Assembly: GCF_003111645.1 (NCBI RefSeq)
Contig: NZ_CP022187.1
Location: 372,001-436,000, forward strand
Direction of reading: 5' to 3'
DNA length: 64,000 nucleotides
Origin: Parazoarcus communis
GTDB lineage: Bacteria > Pseudomonadota > Gammaproteobacteria > Burkholderiales > Rhodocyclaceae
The notes beneath the pieces are model-generated. The model saw only the letters and a program-made list of their open reading frames with translations. It did not search any database and was not told the DNA's origin. Within the stretch, counting starts at the first letter, position 1; each line of letters begins with the position of its first letter. Below are positions 1-10,502 of the stretch, one piece after another. A program made the position numbers and the translations under genes.

Positions 1-2472
<2,472 letters not shown>

Positions 2473-2573
2473 GGGCGCGCTTCCTTTGGTGTTAACTCGG
2501 GCATCGCGATGCGGGGCTGGCCGTTTGCGCGATCGTTGATGAAATGCAGTTTAGGGGGGGTGGGATAGCCGGG

Positions 2574-2590
2574 CGAATGACCTAGGACAC
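2574..2590 (-). promoter_or_regulatory. Candidate operator upstream of aceE
   Basis: On the minus strand it reads GTGTCCTAGGTCATTCG, about 100 bp upstream of the aceE start. It resembles the TGTYCTAGTGCAWT motif found three times in the ectoine locus (10409, 15735, 15818), but the centre differs (GGTC versus GTGC). It may bind a related GntR/MocR regulator or be coincidence. Confidence 0.25.
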
Positions 2591-2720
2591 TGTGTTCAGT
2601 GTTCTTTGACGTGCGGTGGCAGTGGCTGTGGAGTGTCCCGGTACAGCGTGCCGGGATCGGCGTGGCGCAGCGCGTGCTGCGCCTGGGCCTTGCCCGGAAG
2701 GTCGCGTGTGCGCCTGTAAG

Positions 2721-2744
2721 GAAAAGGGGCGCCGCGGCGCCCCC
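2721..2744 (-). terminator. Intrinsic terminator of lpdA
   Basis: An 8-bp perfect GC stem (GGGGCGCC / GGCGCCCC, 2-nt loop on paper) followed on the minus strand by TTTTC, about 25 bp after the lpdA stop codon. It separates lpdA from aceE. Confidence 0.75.
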
Positions 2745-2766
2745 TTCGGGATGACTGCCTGCAGCC

Positions 2767-4536
2767 TTACTTCTTGCGCATTGGCGGCAGGTCGGTACAG
2801 CTGCCGTGGGCCACTTCCGCTGCCATGCCTATCGTCTCGCCCAAGGTCGGGTGCGGGTGGATGGTCTTGCCGATATCGACGGCGTCCGCGCCCATCTCGA
2901 TGGCCAGGCAGACTTCACCGATCATGTCGCCGGCCGAGGGGCCGACGATGGTGCCGCCGATCACACGGTGCGTGTCGGCATCGAAGATCAGCTTGGTGAA
3001 GCCGTAGTCGGCGCCGTTTGCGATCGCCCGTCCCGAGGCCGCCCACGGGAATCTGGCGGTCTCGACCTTCCTGCCCTCGGCCTTGGCCTGAGCTTCGGTG
3101 TAGCCGACCCAGGCCACTTCCGGGTGGGTGTAGGCCACGCCCGGGATCACCGCCGCATCGAATGACGATTTCTCGCCCGCGGCCACTTCGGCGGCCACGT
3201 GTGCCTCGTGCACCGCCTTGTGGGCGAGCATCGGCTGTCCGACGATATCGCCGATGGCGAAGATGTGCGGCACGTTGGTGCGCATCTGTGCATCGACCGG
3301 AATGAAACCGCGTTCGCCGACGATCACTCCCGCCTTGTCGGCACTGATCCTGTTGCCGTTGGGCGCTCGCCCGGCCGACTGCAGGATCATGTCGTAGCGC
3401 TGTGGGCCCTGCGGTGCGTTGTCACCCTCGAAGCTCACGTACAGGCCATCCTCCCTGGCCTCGACCGCGACCGTCCGGGTCTTGAGCATGACCGCGTCGA
3501 AGCGCTGGGCGTTCTGCTTCTCCCACACCTTGGCCGCGTCACGGTCCGGCCCCTGCATCAGGCCGTCGAGCATCTCGACCACGTCGATCCGGGCGCCGAG
3601 CGAAGAATAGACCGTCGCCATCTCGAGCCCGATGATGCCGCCGCCGATGACCAGCATCTTCTTCGGCACGAAGCGCAGTTCGAGCGCACCGGTCGAGTCG
3701 ACGATGCGCGGATCCTCCGGAATGAAGGGCAGGTGCACTGCCGACGAACCGGCTGCGATGATGCACTGCCTGAAGCGGATGACCTTCTTCTCGCCGGTTT
3801 TCTCCTGACCGTCGCCGGTGGTGAGTTCCACTTCCACGTGGTTGGGGTCGAGGAAGTGGCCGTAGCCGCGCACGGTATCGACCTTGCGGGCCTTGGCCAT
3901 GCCCGCGAGGCCGCCGGTGAGCTTGCCGATCACGCTGTCCTTGTGTTTTCGAAGCGCATCCACATCGACCACGGGCCTGGCGAAGCTGACCCCCGTGCTG
4001 CCCAGATGCCCGGCCTCGTCCATCACCTCGGCGACATGCAGCAAGGCCTTGGATGGGATGCAGCCGACGTTCAGGCACACGCCGCCGAGCGTCGCGTAGC
4101 GTTCCACGATCACCGTCCTGAGGCCGAGGTCGGCGGCGCGGAAGGCACCCGAGTAGCCGCCGGGGCCGGCGCCGAGCACCAGCATGTCGCACTCGATGTC
4201 GGCGGCGCCAGCATGGCTTGCCGCTGCCGGTGTGGCCGGTGCCGCTGTGTCTGGCGCTGCCGCCGCGGCGGACGCAGCCTCAGTTGCAGTCGCGGCAGCT
4301 GCCTCGACCGTGATCAGCACGCTGCCTTCGGCCACCTTGTCTCCGACGGCGACCCTGACTTCCCTGACCACGCCGGTCGCGCTCGAGGGCACGTCCATGG
4401 TCGCCTTGTCGGATTCCAGCGTGCAGATGGCGTCATCGACATTGATGCTGTCGCCGGTCTTCACGAACAACTCGATTACCGGCACGGCATCGTAGTCGCC
4501 GATGTCGGGCACTTTCACTTCAACTGTCTGACTCAT
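2767..4536 (-). CDS. lpdA: Dihydrolipoyl dehydrogenase with N-terminal lipoyl domain
   Basis: E3 subunit; reoxidises dihydrolipoyl groups of the pyruvate (or 2-oxoglutarate) dehydrogenase complex using FAD and NAD+. 589 residues, about 110 longer than plain E3, because a biotinyl/lipoyl domain sits at residues 1-80 with the lipoylation site ESDKATMD (Lys44). An Ala/Pro/Thr-rich hinge (about 79-112) leads to the E3 core: FAD motif GAGPGG (122-127), redox disulfide CLNVGC (Cys154/Cys159), and the C-terminal HPHPTLGET carrying the catalytic His-Glu. This domain order is typical of betaproteobacterial LpdA next to aceE/aceF. Here it precedes aceE instead of following aceF. Confidence 0.96.
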   Translation of the reverse strand: MSQTVEVKVPDIGDYDAVPVIELFVKTGDSINVDDAICTLESDKATMDVPSSATGVVREVRVAVGDKVAEGSVLITVEAAAATATEAASAAAAAPDTAAPATPAAASHAGAADIECDMLVLGAGPGGYSGAFRAADLGLRTVIVERYATLGGVCLNVGCIPSKALLHVAEVMDEAGHLGSTGVSFARPVVDVDALRKHKDSVIGKLTGGLAGMAKARKVDTVRGYGHFLDPNHVEVELTTGDGQEKTGEKKVIRFRQCIIAAGSSAVHLPFIPEDPRIVDSTGALELRFVPKKMLVIGGGIIGLEMATVYSSLGARIDVVEMLDGLMQGPDRDAAKVWEKQNAQRFDAVMLKTRTVAVEAREDGLYVSFEGDNAPQGPQRYDMILQSAGRAPNGNRISADKAGVIVGERGFIPVDAQMRTNVPHIFAIGDIVGQPMLAHKAVHEAHVAAEVAAGEKSSFDAAVIPGVAYTHPEVAWVGYTEAQAKAEGRKVETARFPWAASGRAIANGADYGFTKLIFDADTHRVIGGTIVGPSAGDMIGEVCLAIEMGADAVDIGKTIHPHPTLGETIGMAAEVAHGSCTDLPPMRKK

Positions 4537-4671
4537 TGCAAGATCTCCATGCGGACGAACGGGCGCCGCCCGGCGTGTGGGGGAGGTTGGAAGCGCCCGC
4601 GGCGCCCGCCTGCCTTGGGGGCAGTGGGCGCCGCGGGGCTCGAAGCGATTGGGAACGCTGTGGCGTGCGCC

Positions 4672-5850
4672 TCAGATCTTCGCCAGCGCCTGCTCGAGGT
4701 CGGCCAGCAGGTCCTCGCTGTTCTCGATACCGGCCGAGTAGCGGATGAGGCTCTCGGGGATCCCGGCGTTGGCACGTTCCTGCTCGGTCAGCTCGACGTG
4801 GCTGGTGGTGCGCGGCGGGCCGACGAGCGTGCCGACCGAACCCAGGCTGGCGGCCTTGTGCGCGTACTTGAGGTTCTCCAGCAGGGTCACCACGTTCTCG
4901 AAGCCGCCCTTCAGGGAGAAGCTCAGCATGCCGCCGAAGCCGCGCATCTGCTTCTTGGCGATGTCGTGGTTGAGGTGCGTTTCCAGACCCGGGTAGAAGA
5001 CCTGATCGACCTTCGGGTGCTGCGACAGGAAGGTGGCGACCTTCATCGCGTTTTCATTGTGGCGCGCGATGCGCAGTTCCAGCGTCTTCATGCCGCGCAG
5101 GATCATGTACGCCGACTGCGGGTGCAGGGTGGCGCCGGTGATCTCGCGATAATGGAAGATCTGGTCGATCAGTTCCTTCTTGCCCACGGCCAGTCCGCCC
5201 ATGACGTCGGAGTGGCCGTTGAGGTACTTGGTGGCGCTGTAGACGACGATGTCGGCACCCAGGCCGATCGGGCGCTGGTTGATCGGGGTGGCGAAGGTGT
5301 TGTCGACGACGACGATGGCACCGTGTTCGTGCGCCATCTTCGCCAGGCGCTCGATGTCGACGATCTTCAGCGTCGGGTTGGTCGGCGTCTCGAGGTAGAG
5401 CACCTTGCAGCCCTTCTTCACTTCGCGTTCGATGGCCTCGAAATCGCTGGTGTCGACCAGGCATACGTCGACCTTGAGGCGGGGCAGGAACTTGATGAAG
5501 ATCTTGTTCGAACCGCCGTAGGTGTCCTTGATCGCGACCACGCGATCACCCGGCGCGAGCAGCGCGAACAGGGTGTTGCTGATCGCGGCCATGCCGGTGG
5601 AGAAGCTGGTGGCTTCCTCGCCGCCGTCCATGATGCGGATCTTCTCTTCGAGCGGACGCACCGTGGGGTTGGTGTTGCGCGAGTAGATGTGACCCTTCTT
5701 CTTGCCCATGCCGACCTGGTGCCATTCGTCCATGTCGTCATAGCCGAAGGTGACCGAGTTATAGACCGGCAGGCAGATGGCGCCCTCGGCGAAAAGGTGT
5801 TCTTCGCCAGCCCATACCGAGCCAGTACCTGCATTCTTGAATTCGTTCAT
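4672..5850 (-). CDS. Cystathionine gamma-synthase family PLP enzyme
   Basis: 392-residue fold-type I PLP enzyme of the Cys/Met metabolism family (cystathionine gamma-synthase/lyase, methionine gamma-lyase, O-acylhomoserine sulfhydrylase). The PLP lysine is in YSATKYLNGHSDVMGG (Lys208), and YSRNTNPTVRPLEEKI plus the terminal SAGIENSEDLLADLEQAL are family signatures. The start at 5850 is chosen because GGAG-rich bases (AAGGAGAAAG) precede it; an in-frame ATG further upstream lacks this. The exact reaction cannot be read from sequence. It lies 46 bp after doeB, at the end of the ectoine gene string, where a diaminobutyrate-processing enzyme would be expected; a methionine or homoserine role is the default. 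Confidence 0.85.
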   Translation of the reverse strand: MNEFKNAGTGSVWAGEEHLFAEGAICLPVYNSVTFGYDDMDEWHQVGMGKKKGHIYSRNTNPTVRPLEEKIRIMDGGEEATSFSTGMAAISNTLFALLAPGDRVVAIKDTYGGSNKIFIKFLPRLKVDVCLVDTSDFEAIEREVKKGCKVLYLETPTNPTLKIVDIERLAKMAHEHGAIVVVDNTFATPINQRPIGLGADIVVYSATKYLNGHSDVMGGLAVGKKELIDQIFHYREITGATLHPQSAYMILRGMKTLELRIARHNENAMKVATFLSQHPKVDQVFYPGLETHLNHDIAKKQMRGFGGMLSFSLKGGFENVVTLLENLKYAHKAASLGSVGTLVGPPRTTSHVELTEQERANAGIPESLIRYSAGIENSEDLLADLEQALAKI

Positions 5851-5896
5851 GTTTCTTTCTCCTTGGGGGTGTGTTTCGGGTGCAGTTGCGGATGGG

Positions 5897-6898
5897 TCAG
5901 GCAACGATTTCGGCGACCACCGCGAGTGTGTCGCCGCGGGTGATCAGCCCGGGGAAGTGGCGTGCGGCAAGGATGCCGCTGCGGCGCGCGCGGTACTCGA
6001 CAGGGGGTTCGCCGGTGCGGGTCACGTCATGCACACGCGCGACCACTTCGTCCTGTTCGATGCGGTCGCCGAGGTCGCGGCACATCTCGAGCAGGCCGTC
6101 GTGCAGACTGGTCACGTAGCAGTCGCCGTCGGGCATGTCGAGGGTGATGGTGTCGCGATGCTCGACGCGGCCTGCGCAGATGCCGGCGTGAATCAGGAAC
6201 TGGCGCACGCCGCGGTCGGCGACGGCGGTGCTCCTGGCCGTCGCGCTGCCGCCGCCGCCGAGTTCGGTCGAGACGAAGACCTTGCCGGCGGATTCCGCTG
6301 CGGTGTCGAACATGCCGACGCTGTCGAGTTCGAGCAGGCGCATCGAGTAGGGCGCATTGAAGGCCTGCATTGCGGTCTCGCAGCGCGCCTGCTGGCCCTT
6401 GTCGTCGAGTACGTGGATGGCGGCGAAGGGCAGGAAATCCAGCGTCTTGCCGCCGGAGTGGATGTCCAGTACGTAGTCGGCGAGCGGCAGCAGATGGCGC
6501 TGCACGTAGTCGGCGATCTTCTCGGTGACCGTGCCGTCCGGCCTGCCCGGAAAGCTGCGGTTGAGGTTGCCGCGGTCGATCGGCGACGTACGCGTGCCGG
6601 CGCGGAAGGCCGGATAGTTCATGTAGGGAACGATGATCACGCGGCCACGCACGTCGTCGGCAGAGAGCGTCGCCGCGAGCTTGGTGAGTGCGATCGGGCC
6701 TTCGTATTCGTCGCCATGGTTGCCGCCGGTCAGGAGCGCAGTGGGACCGTCGCCATTGCGGACCACCGTGACCGGAATCATTACCGCGCCCCATGCGGCG
6801 TCGTCGCGCGAATAGGGCAGCTTCAGGAAGCCGTGCTGCACGCCGTCGCGCTCGAAGTCGACCGAGGCACTGATCGGGGAGGGTTTCATTGCGCTCAT
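5897..6898 (-). CDS. doeB: N-acetyl-L-2,4-diaminobutyrate deacetylase (DoeB/EutE-like)
   Basis: Succinylglutamate desuccinylase/aspartoacylase family (M14-like) zinc amidohydrolase, 333 residues. In ectoine catabolism it removes the acetyl group from N-acetyl-diaminobutyrate made by DoeA. Zinc ligands are visible: GGNHGDEYEGP (His61, Glu64) and DIHSGG (His147); NLNRSFPG is the family substrate-binding stretch. The start at 6898 overlaps the TGA of the upstream doeA copy as ATGA, implying translational coupling; an alternative ATG is at 6889. Its position directly after two doeA genes supports the role over aspartoacylase or another deacylase. Confidence 0.9.
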   Translation of the reverse strand: MSAMKPSPISASVDFERDGVQHGFLKLPYSRDDAAWGAVMIPVTVVRNGDGPTALLTGGNHGDEYEGPIALTKLAATLSADDVRGRVIIVPYMNYPAFRAGTRTSPIDRGNLNRSFPGRPDGTVTEKIADYVQRHLLPLADYVLDIHSGGKTLDFLPFAAIHVLDDKGQQARCETAMQAFNAPYSMRLLELDSVGMFDTAAESAGKVFVSTELGGGGSATARSTAVADRGVRQFLIHAGICAGRVEHRDTITLDMPDGDCYVTSLHDGLLEMCRDLGDRIEQDEVVARVHDVTRTGEPPVEYRARRSGILAARHFPGLITRGDTLAVVAEIVA

Positions 6899-8082
6899 TC
6901 CTTGATGAAGAGTTTGCGCGGCGTGTTGCACAGGGTCTCGACGCCGGTTTCGGTGATGAGGATGCTTTCGGTGATCTCGAGGCCCCAGTCGTCTTCCCAG
7001 ATGCCGGGCATGAAGTGGAAGGTCATGCCGGGGCGCAGTTCGGTACGGTCGCCGGGTCTGAGGCTCATCGTGCGCTCGCCCCAGTCGGGCGGGTAGCTCG
7101 CGCCGATCGGGTAGCCGCAGCGGCTGTTCTTCTCGATGCCGTAGCTTTGCAGCACCTTGAAGAAGGCGTTGGCGATGTGCTCGCAGGTGTTGCCGGGGCG
7201 GGCGGCATCGAGGCCGGCGTGGATGCCTTCGACCACGGCCTTTTCTGCTTCGATGAAGTGCTTGGGCGGGCGGCCGAGAAAGACGGTGCGCGACTGCGGG
7301 CAGTGGTAGCGGCGGTAGCAGCCGGCGATCTCGAAGAAGGTGCCGGCGCCCGAGCGCATCGGGCTGTCGTCCCAGGTCAGGTGCGGTGCGGCGGCGTCGG
7401 CCCCGGTGGGCAGCAGCGGCACGATGGCCGGATAGTCGCCGCCGTGGCCGTCAGCGCCTTCGATGCCGGCGGCGTAGATGCGGGCGACAAGCTCGTTCTT
7501 GCGCATGCCGGGCTCGATGGTGTCGACGATGGTCTGGTGCATGCGCTCGACGATCTTCGCGGCGATGCGCATGTACTCGATCTCGCGCGGCGACTTCACG
7601 GCGCGCTGCCAGTTCACCAGTGCGGTGGCGTCGACAAGGCTGGCCTGCGGCAGGTTCTTCGCCAGCGACAGGTAGGCGGCGGCGGAGAAGTAGTAGTTGT
7701 CGAGCTCGACCCCGATGCGCTTGCCGGCCCAGCCGCGTGCGGCGATGAGCTCGCTGGCGAGGTAGTCCATCGGGTGGCGTTCGGTCGACTGCACGTACTG
7801 GTCGGGGTAGCGCACGATGTCTGCGGCCGACATATAGACGGTGCGGTCGGCGCCGTTACCGTCCATGCCGCGGCCGAACCACACCGGGTCGCCCTCAGGG
7901 CCGACGATCACGCACTGGTGCACATAGAAGGACCAGCCGTCGTAACCGGTGAGCCAGTACATGTTGGTCGGGTCGGTGACGATCAGCACCTCGATGCCGC
8001 GTGCCTCCATCGCGGCGCGGGTCTTGGCGAGACGGGCCGTGTATTCGGCACGCTCAAACGGCAGGTTTACGTCTTGCGGCAT
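6895..8082 (-). CDS. doeA: Ectoine hydrolase, creatinase-like M24 family, copy 1
   Basis: Opens the ectoine ring to N-acetyl-diaminobutyrate. 395 residues: an N-terminal creatinase domain (about 1-150) and a C-terminal pita-bread domain. The M24 metal ligands are largely absent: where peptidases have a D...GYxxDxTRT pattern this protein has FFEIAGCYRRYHCPQSRTVFLG, as expected for creatinase-type hydrolases rather than metallo-aminopeptidases. It is a near-duplicate of the next gene upstream (8123-9310), same length and no indels, with most differences in residues 1-100. Its stop overlaps the doeB start. One copy could act on 5-hydroxyectoine, but sequence alone does not show that. Confidence 0.9.
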   Translation of the reverse strand: MPQDVNLPFERAEYTARLAKTRAAMEARGIEVLIVTDPTNMYWLTGYDGWSFYVHQCVIVGPEGDPVWFGRGMDGNGADRTVYMSAADIVRYPDQYVQSTERHPMDYLASELIAARGWAGKRIGVELDNYYFSAAAYLSLAKNLPQASLVDATALVNWQRAVKSPREIEYMRIAAKIVERMHQTIVDTIEPGMRKNELVARIYAAGIEGADGHGGDYPAIVPLLPTGADAAAPHLTWDDSPMRSGAGTFFEIAGCYRRYHCPQSRTVFLGRPPKHFIEAEKAVVEGIHAGLDAARPGNTCEHIANAFFKVLQSYGIEKNSRCGYPIGASYPPDWGERTMSLRPGDRTELRPGMTFHFMPGIWEDDWGLEITESILITETGVETLCNTPRKLFIKE

Positions 8083-8122
8083 GGGTTTCTCCTTTTCCTG
8101 GTCGCAGCGGGGTCTCCCGCGC

Positions 8123-9310
8123 TCATTCCTTGATGAAGAGTTTGCGTGGCGTGTTGCACAGGGTCTCGACGCCGGTTTCGGTGATGAGGATGCTTTCGGT
8201 GATCTCGAGGCCCCAGTCGTCCTCCCAGATGCCGGGCATGAAGTGGAAGGTCATGCCGGGGCGCAGTTCGGTACGGTCGCCGGGTCTGAGGCTCATGGTG
8301 CGCTCGCCCCAGTCGGGCGGGTAGCTCGCGCCGATCGGGTAGCCGCAGCGGCTGTTCTTCTCGATGCCGTAGCTCTGCAGCACCTTGAAGAAGGCGTTGG
8401 CGATGTGTTCGCAGGTGTTGCCCGGGCGGGCAGCGTCGAGGCCGGCGTGGATGCCTTCGACCACGGCTTTCTCGGCCTCGATGAAGTGCTTGGGCGGGCG
8501 GCCGAGAAAGACGGTGCGCGACTGCGGGCAGTGGTAGCGGCGGTAGCAGCCGGCGATTTCGAAGAAGGTGCCGGCGCCGCTGAGCATGGGGCTGTCGTCC
8601 CAGGTCAGGTGGGGCGCTGCGGCGTCGGCCCCGGTGGGCAGCAGCGGCACGATGGCCGGGTAGTCGCCGCCGTGGCCGTCGGCGCCTTCGATGCCAGCCG
8701 AATAGATGCGGGCGACGAGCTCGTTCTTGCGCATGCCGGGCTCGATGGTGTCGACGATGGTCTGGTGCATGCGCTCGACGATGCGTGCGGCGATGCGCAT
8801 GTACTCGATCTCGCGCGGCGACTTCACGGCGCGCTGCCAGTTCACGAGCGCGGTGGCGTCGACAAGGCTGGCCTGCGGCAGGTGCTTCTCCAAGGACAGG
8901 TAGGCGGCAGCGGAGAAGTAATAGTTGTCGAGCTCGACCCCGATGCGCTTGCCGGCCCAGCCGCGTGCGGCGATGAGCTCGCTGGCGAGGTAGTCCATCG
9001 GGTGGCGCTCGGGTGACTGCACGTAGTGGTCCGGGTAGCCGACGATGTTGGCTTCGGCGATCCAGGCGGTGCGGCGTGCGCCGTTGGCATCCTGCCCGCG
9101 ACCGAACCACACCGGCTCGCCCTCGGGGCCGACGATGACGCACTGGTGCACATAGAAGGACCAGCCGTCGTAACCGGTGAGCCAGTTCATGTTGGTCGGG
9201 TCGGTGACGATCAGCACCTCGATGCCGCGTGCGTCCATCGCTGCACGGGTTCTGGCGAGACGGCTGGCGTACTCGGTGCGTTCGAAAGGCAGGTTGATGT
9301 GGTCGGGCAT
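8123..9310 (-). CDS. doeA: Ectoine hydrolase, creatinase-like M24 family, copy 2
   Basis: Paralogue of 6895-8082, 395 residues, same creatinase-like C-terminal domain lacking the M24 metal ligands. The start at 9310 (MPDHINLPFERTEYAS) has GGAGAG seven bases upstream; a longer reading frame to 9397 has no such site and would overlap eutC. Relative to copy 1 the strongest divergence is at residues 73-100 (QDANGARRTAWIAEANIVG versus MDGNGADRTVYMSAADIVR). Both copies are intact, lie in one gene string with eutC and doeB, and look functional, consistent with dosage or with separate ectoine and hydroxyectoine preferences. Confidence 0.9.
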   Translation of the reverse strand: MPDHINLPFERTEYASRLARTRAAMDARGIEVLIVTDPTNMNWLTGYDGWSFYVHQCVIVGPEGEPVWFGRGQDANGARRTAWIAEANIVGYPDHYVQSPERHPMDYLASELIAARGWAGKRIGVELDNYYFSAAAYLSLEKHLPQASLVDATALVNWQRAVKSPREIEYMRIAARIVERMHQTIVDTIEPGMRKNELVARIYSAGIEGADGHGGDYPAIVPLLPTGADAAAPHLTWDDSPMLSGAGTFFEIAGCYRRYHCPQSRTVFLGRPPKHFIEAEKAVVEGIHAGLDAARPGNTCEHIANAFFKVLQSYGIEKNSRCGYPIGASYPPDWGERTMSLRPGDRTELRPGMTFHFMPGIWEDDWGLEITESILITETGVETLCNTPRKLFIKE

Positions 9311-9335
9311 GGGCGCTCTCCGGTCTGGCGCGGTA

Positions 9336-10325
9336 TCAGGATTCGAATGCGGTGCCATACCCGCCGGCGACGGCCCGCGAGAAGGCCATGGTCGCAATGG
9401 CGGTGTCCTGGGCGCCGGTGCCGGTGAGGTCGCAGATCGTCACTTCGTCGCGGTGCGTGCGGCCCGGTCGCTGGCCGGCGATGATCTGGCCCAGTTCGGG
9501 AAAGTCGGTATCGGCGGCAAGCAGTCCGGCGTCGATTGCGTGGTGAAGTTCGCCGAGCACGCGCACCTGACTCAGGCGGTCGCAGACGTAGCGTGCGGCA
9601 GCCAGCGCGGCCGGGGCGATCTCGTTCTTGTGCTCTGCATCAGATCCCATTGCCGTGATGTGCAGGCCGGAATGCAGGTGGTGCGCCTCAATCAGCGGTG
9701 CATGGCTGGGGGTGGTCGTGACGGCGATGTCGGCGCCGTCGAGCGCGGCGGCGATGTCTGCGCAGGCGCTCACATGCAGGCCGAGTGCGCGGCTCATCTC
9801 ATCTGCGAAGCGCCGTGCCGCTTCGATGCGCGGGGCCCACACCGTGGCCGACTCGATCCCGCGTACCAGCGTCAGTGCCTTGAGCTGCAGACGCGCCTGT
9901 TCGCCGGCGCCGATCACGGCGACGCGACTTGCATCCTCGCGGGCAAGCCAGCGTGCCGCCACCGCGCCGGCAGCGGCCGTGCGCACCGCCGTAAGGTAGC
10001 CGTTGTCCAGCAGCAAGGCCTCGGGCACGCCAGTGCGGGCGGAGAGCAGCACCATCATGCCGTTCAGGCTTGGCAGACCCAGGCTGGGATTGTCGAAGAA
10101 GCCCGGGCTTACCTTGATCGCAAAGCTGTCGATCCCTGGCAGGTAGGCCGTCTTGACGTCGACTTCGCCGTTGTGTTCCTTGATGTCGAGCCGCAGGATC
10201 GCCGGCATGACGACTTTCTCGGTGGCGAGCAGGCGGAACGCGTGTTCGACGCAGTCTATTGTGCTTGCGTCGAGCGTGACGCAGGCGCGCAGATCGGATT
10301 CGCTCAACAGGATGACTTTCGACAT
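9336..10325 (-). CDS. eutC: Ectoine utilization protein EutC, ornithine cyclodeaminase family
   Basis: 329 residues of the ornithine cyclodeaminase/mu-crystallin family, NAD-binding Rossmann fold: VAVIGAGEQARLQLKAL is the dinucleotide-binding loop, and the N-terminal half holds the substrate-binding KVSPGFFDN / NGYLTAVRTAAAGAVAARWLA segments. In ectoine loci EutC is paired with EutB and EutA and is proposed to help convert hydroxyectoine-derived intermediates; its biochemical reaction is not firmly established. The start MSKVILLSESDL at 10325 is chosen over an upstream in-frame ATG that has a low-complexity extension. Twenty-five bases separate it from doeA copy 2. Confidence 0.88.
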   Translation of the reverse strand: MSKVILLSESDLRACVTLDASTIDCVEHAFRLLATEKVVMPAILRLDIKEHNGEVDVKTAYLPGIDSFAIKVSPGFFDNPSLGLPSLNGMMVLLSARTGVPEALLLDNGYLTAVRTAAAGAVAARWLAREDASRVAVIGAGEQARLQLKALTLVRGIESATVWAPRIEAARRFADEMSRALGLHVSACADIAAALDGADIAVTTTPSHAPLIEAHHLHSGLHITAMGSDAEHKNEIAPAALAAARYVCDRLSQVRVLGELHHAIDAGLLAADTDFPELGQIIAGQRPGRTHRDEVTICDLTGTGAQDTAIATMAFSRAVAGGYGTAFES

Positions 10326-10408
10326 GAAGCCCTCTTCGGTCCGGAACGCCCCACGCAGATGCGTCGGGGATTGCGGATCAGTGTAGGAGGGCGGGTCAGG
10401 TGTTCTGC

Positions 10409-10425
10409 TTGTCCTAGTGCAATGA
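10409..10425 (+). promoter_or_regulatory. Candidate EnuR operator upstream of eutC
   Basis: TTGTCCTAGTGCAATGA lies 84-100 bp upstream of the eutC start, in the gap between enuR and eutC. It shares TGTYCTAGTGCA with two sites in the dctP/dctQ promoter region, suggesting a promoter for eutC-doeA-doeA-doeB under the same regulator. Confidence 0.45.
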
Positions 10426-10502
10426 CTGCCGTTTTTGCGGAATTGCCGCAGCAATGTTCAGCGGCGGCCTCGGTGCGATGGCCGCCGCGGTGCGGCGGTC
10501 GT

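Larger units (their letters stand above)
6895..9310 (-). repeat. Tandem duplication of the doeA gene
   Basis: Two 1,188-bp units (6895-8082 and 8123-9310, offset 1,228 bp) in the same orientation encode proteins of 395 residues without indels. By eye about 28 residues differ, more than 20 of them in the first 100 residues; residues 101-395 differ at only about five. The 40-bp spacer is unrelated to the units. Confidence 0.9.

Noticed and set aside
4599..4634. Strong GC inverted repeat between the PLP enzyme gene and lpdA
   Set aside because: Stem is good but neither strand shows a T-tract, so it is not called an intrinsic terminator; it may still slow or stop transcription.
3199..5943. 914-codon open frame on the plus strand
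   Set aside because: It lies antisense to lpdA and the PLP enzyme gene; the translation is Arg/His/Val-rich with no family motif. Such frames are expected opposite high-GC genes.
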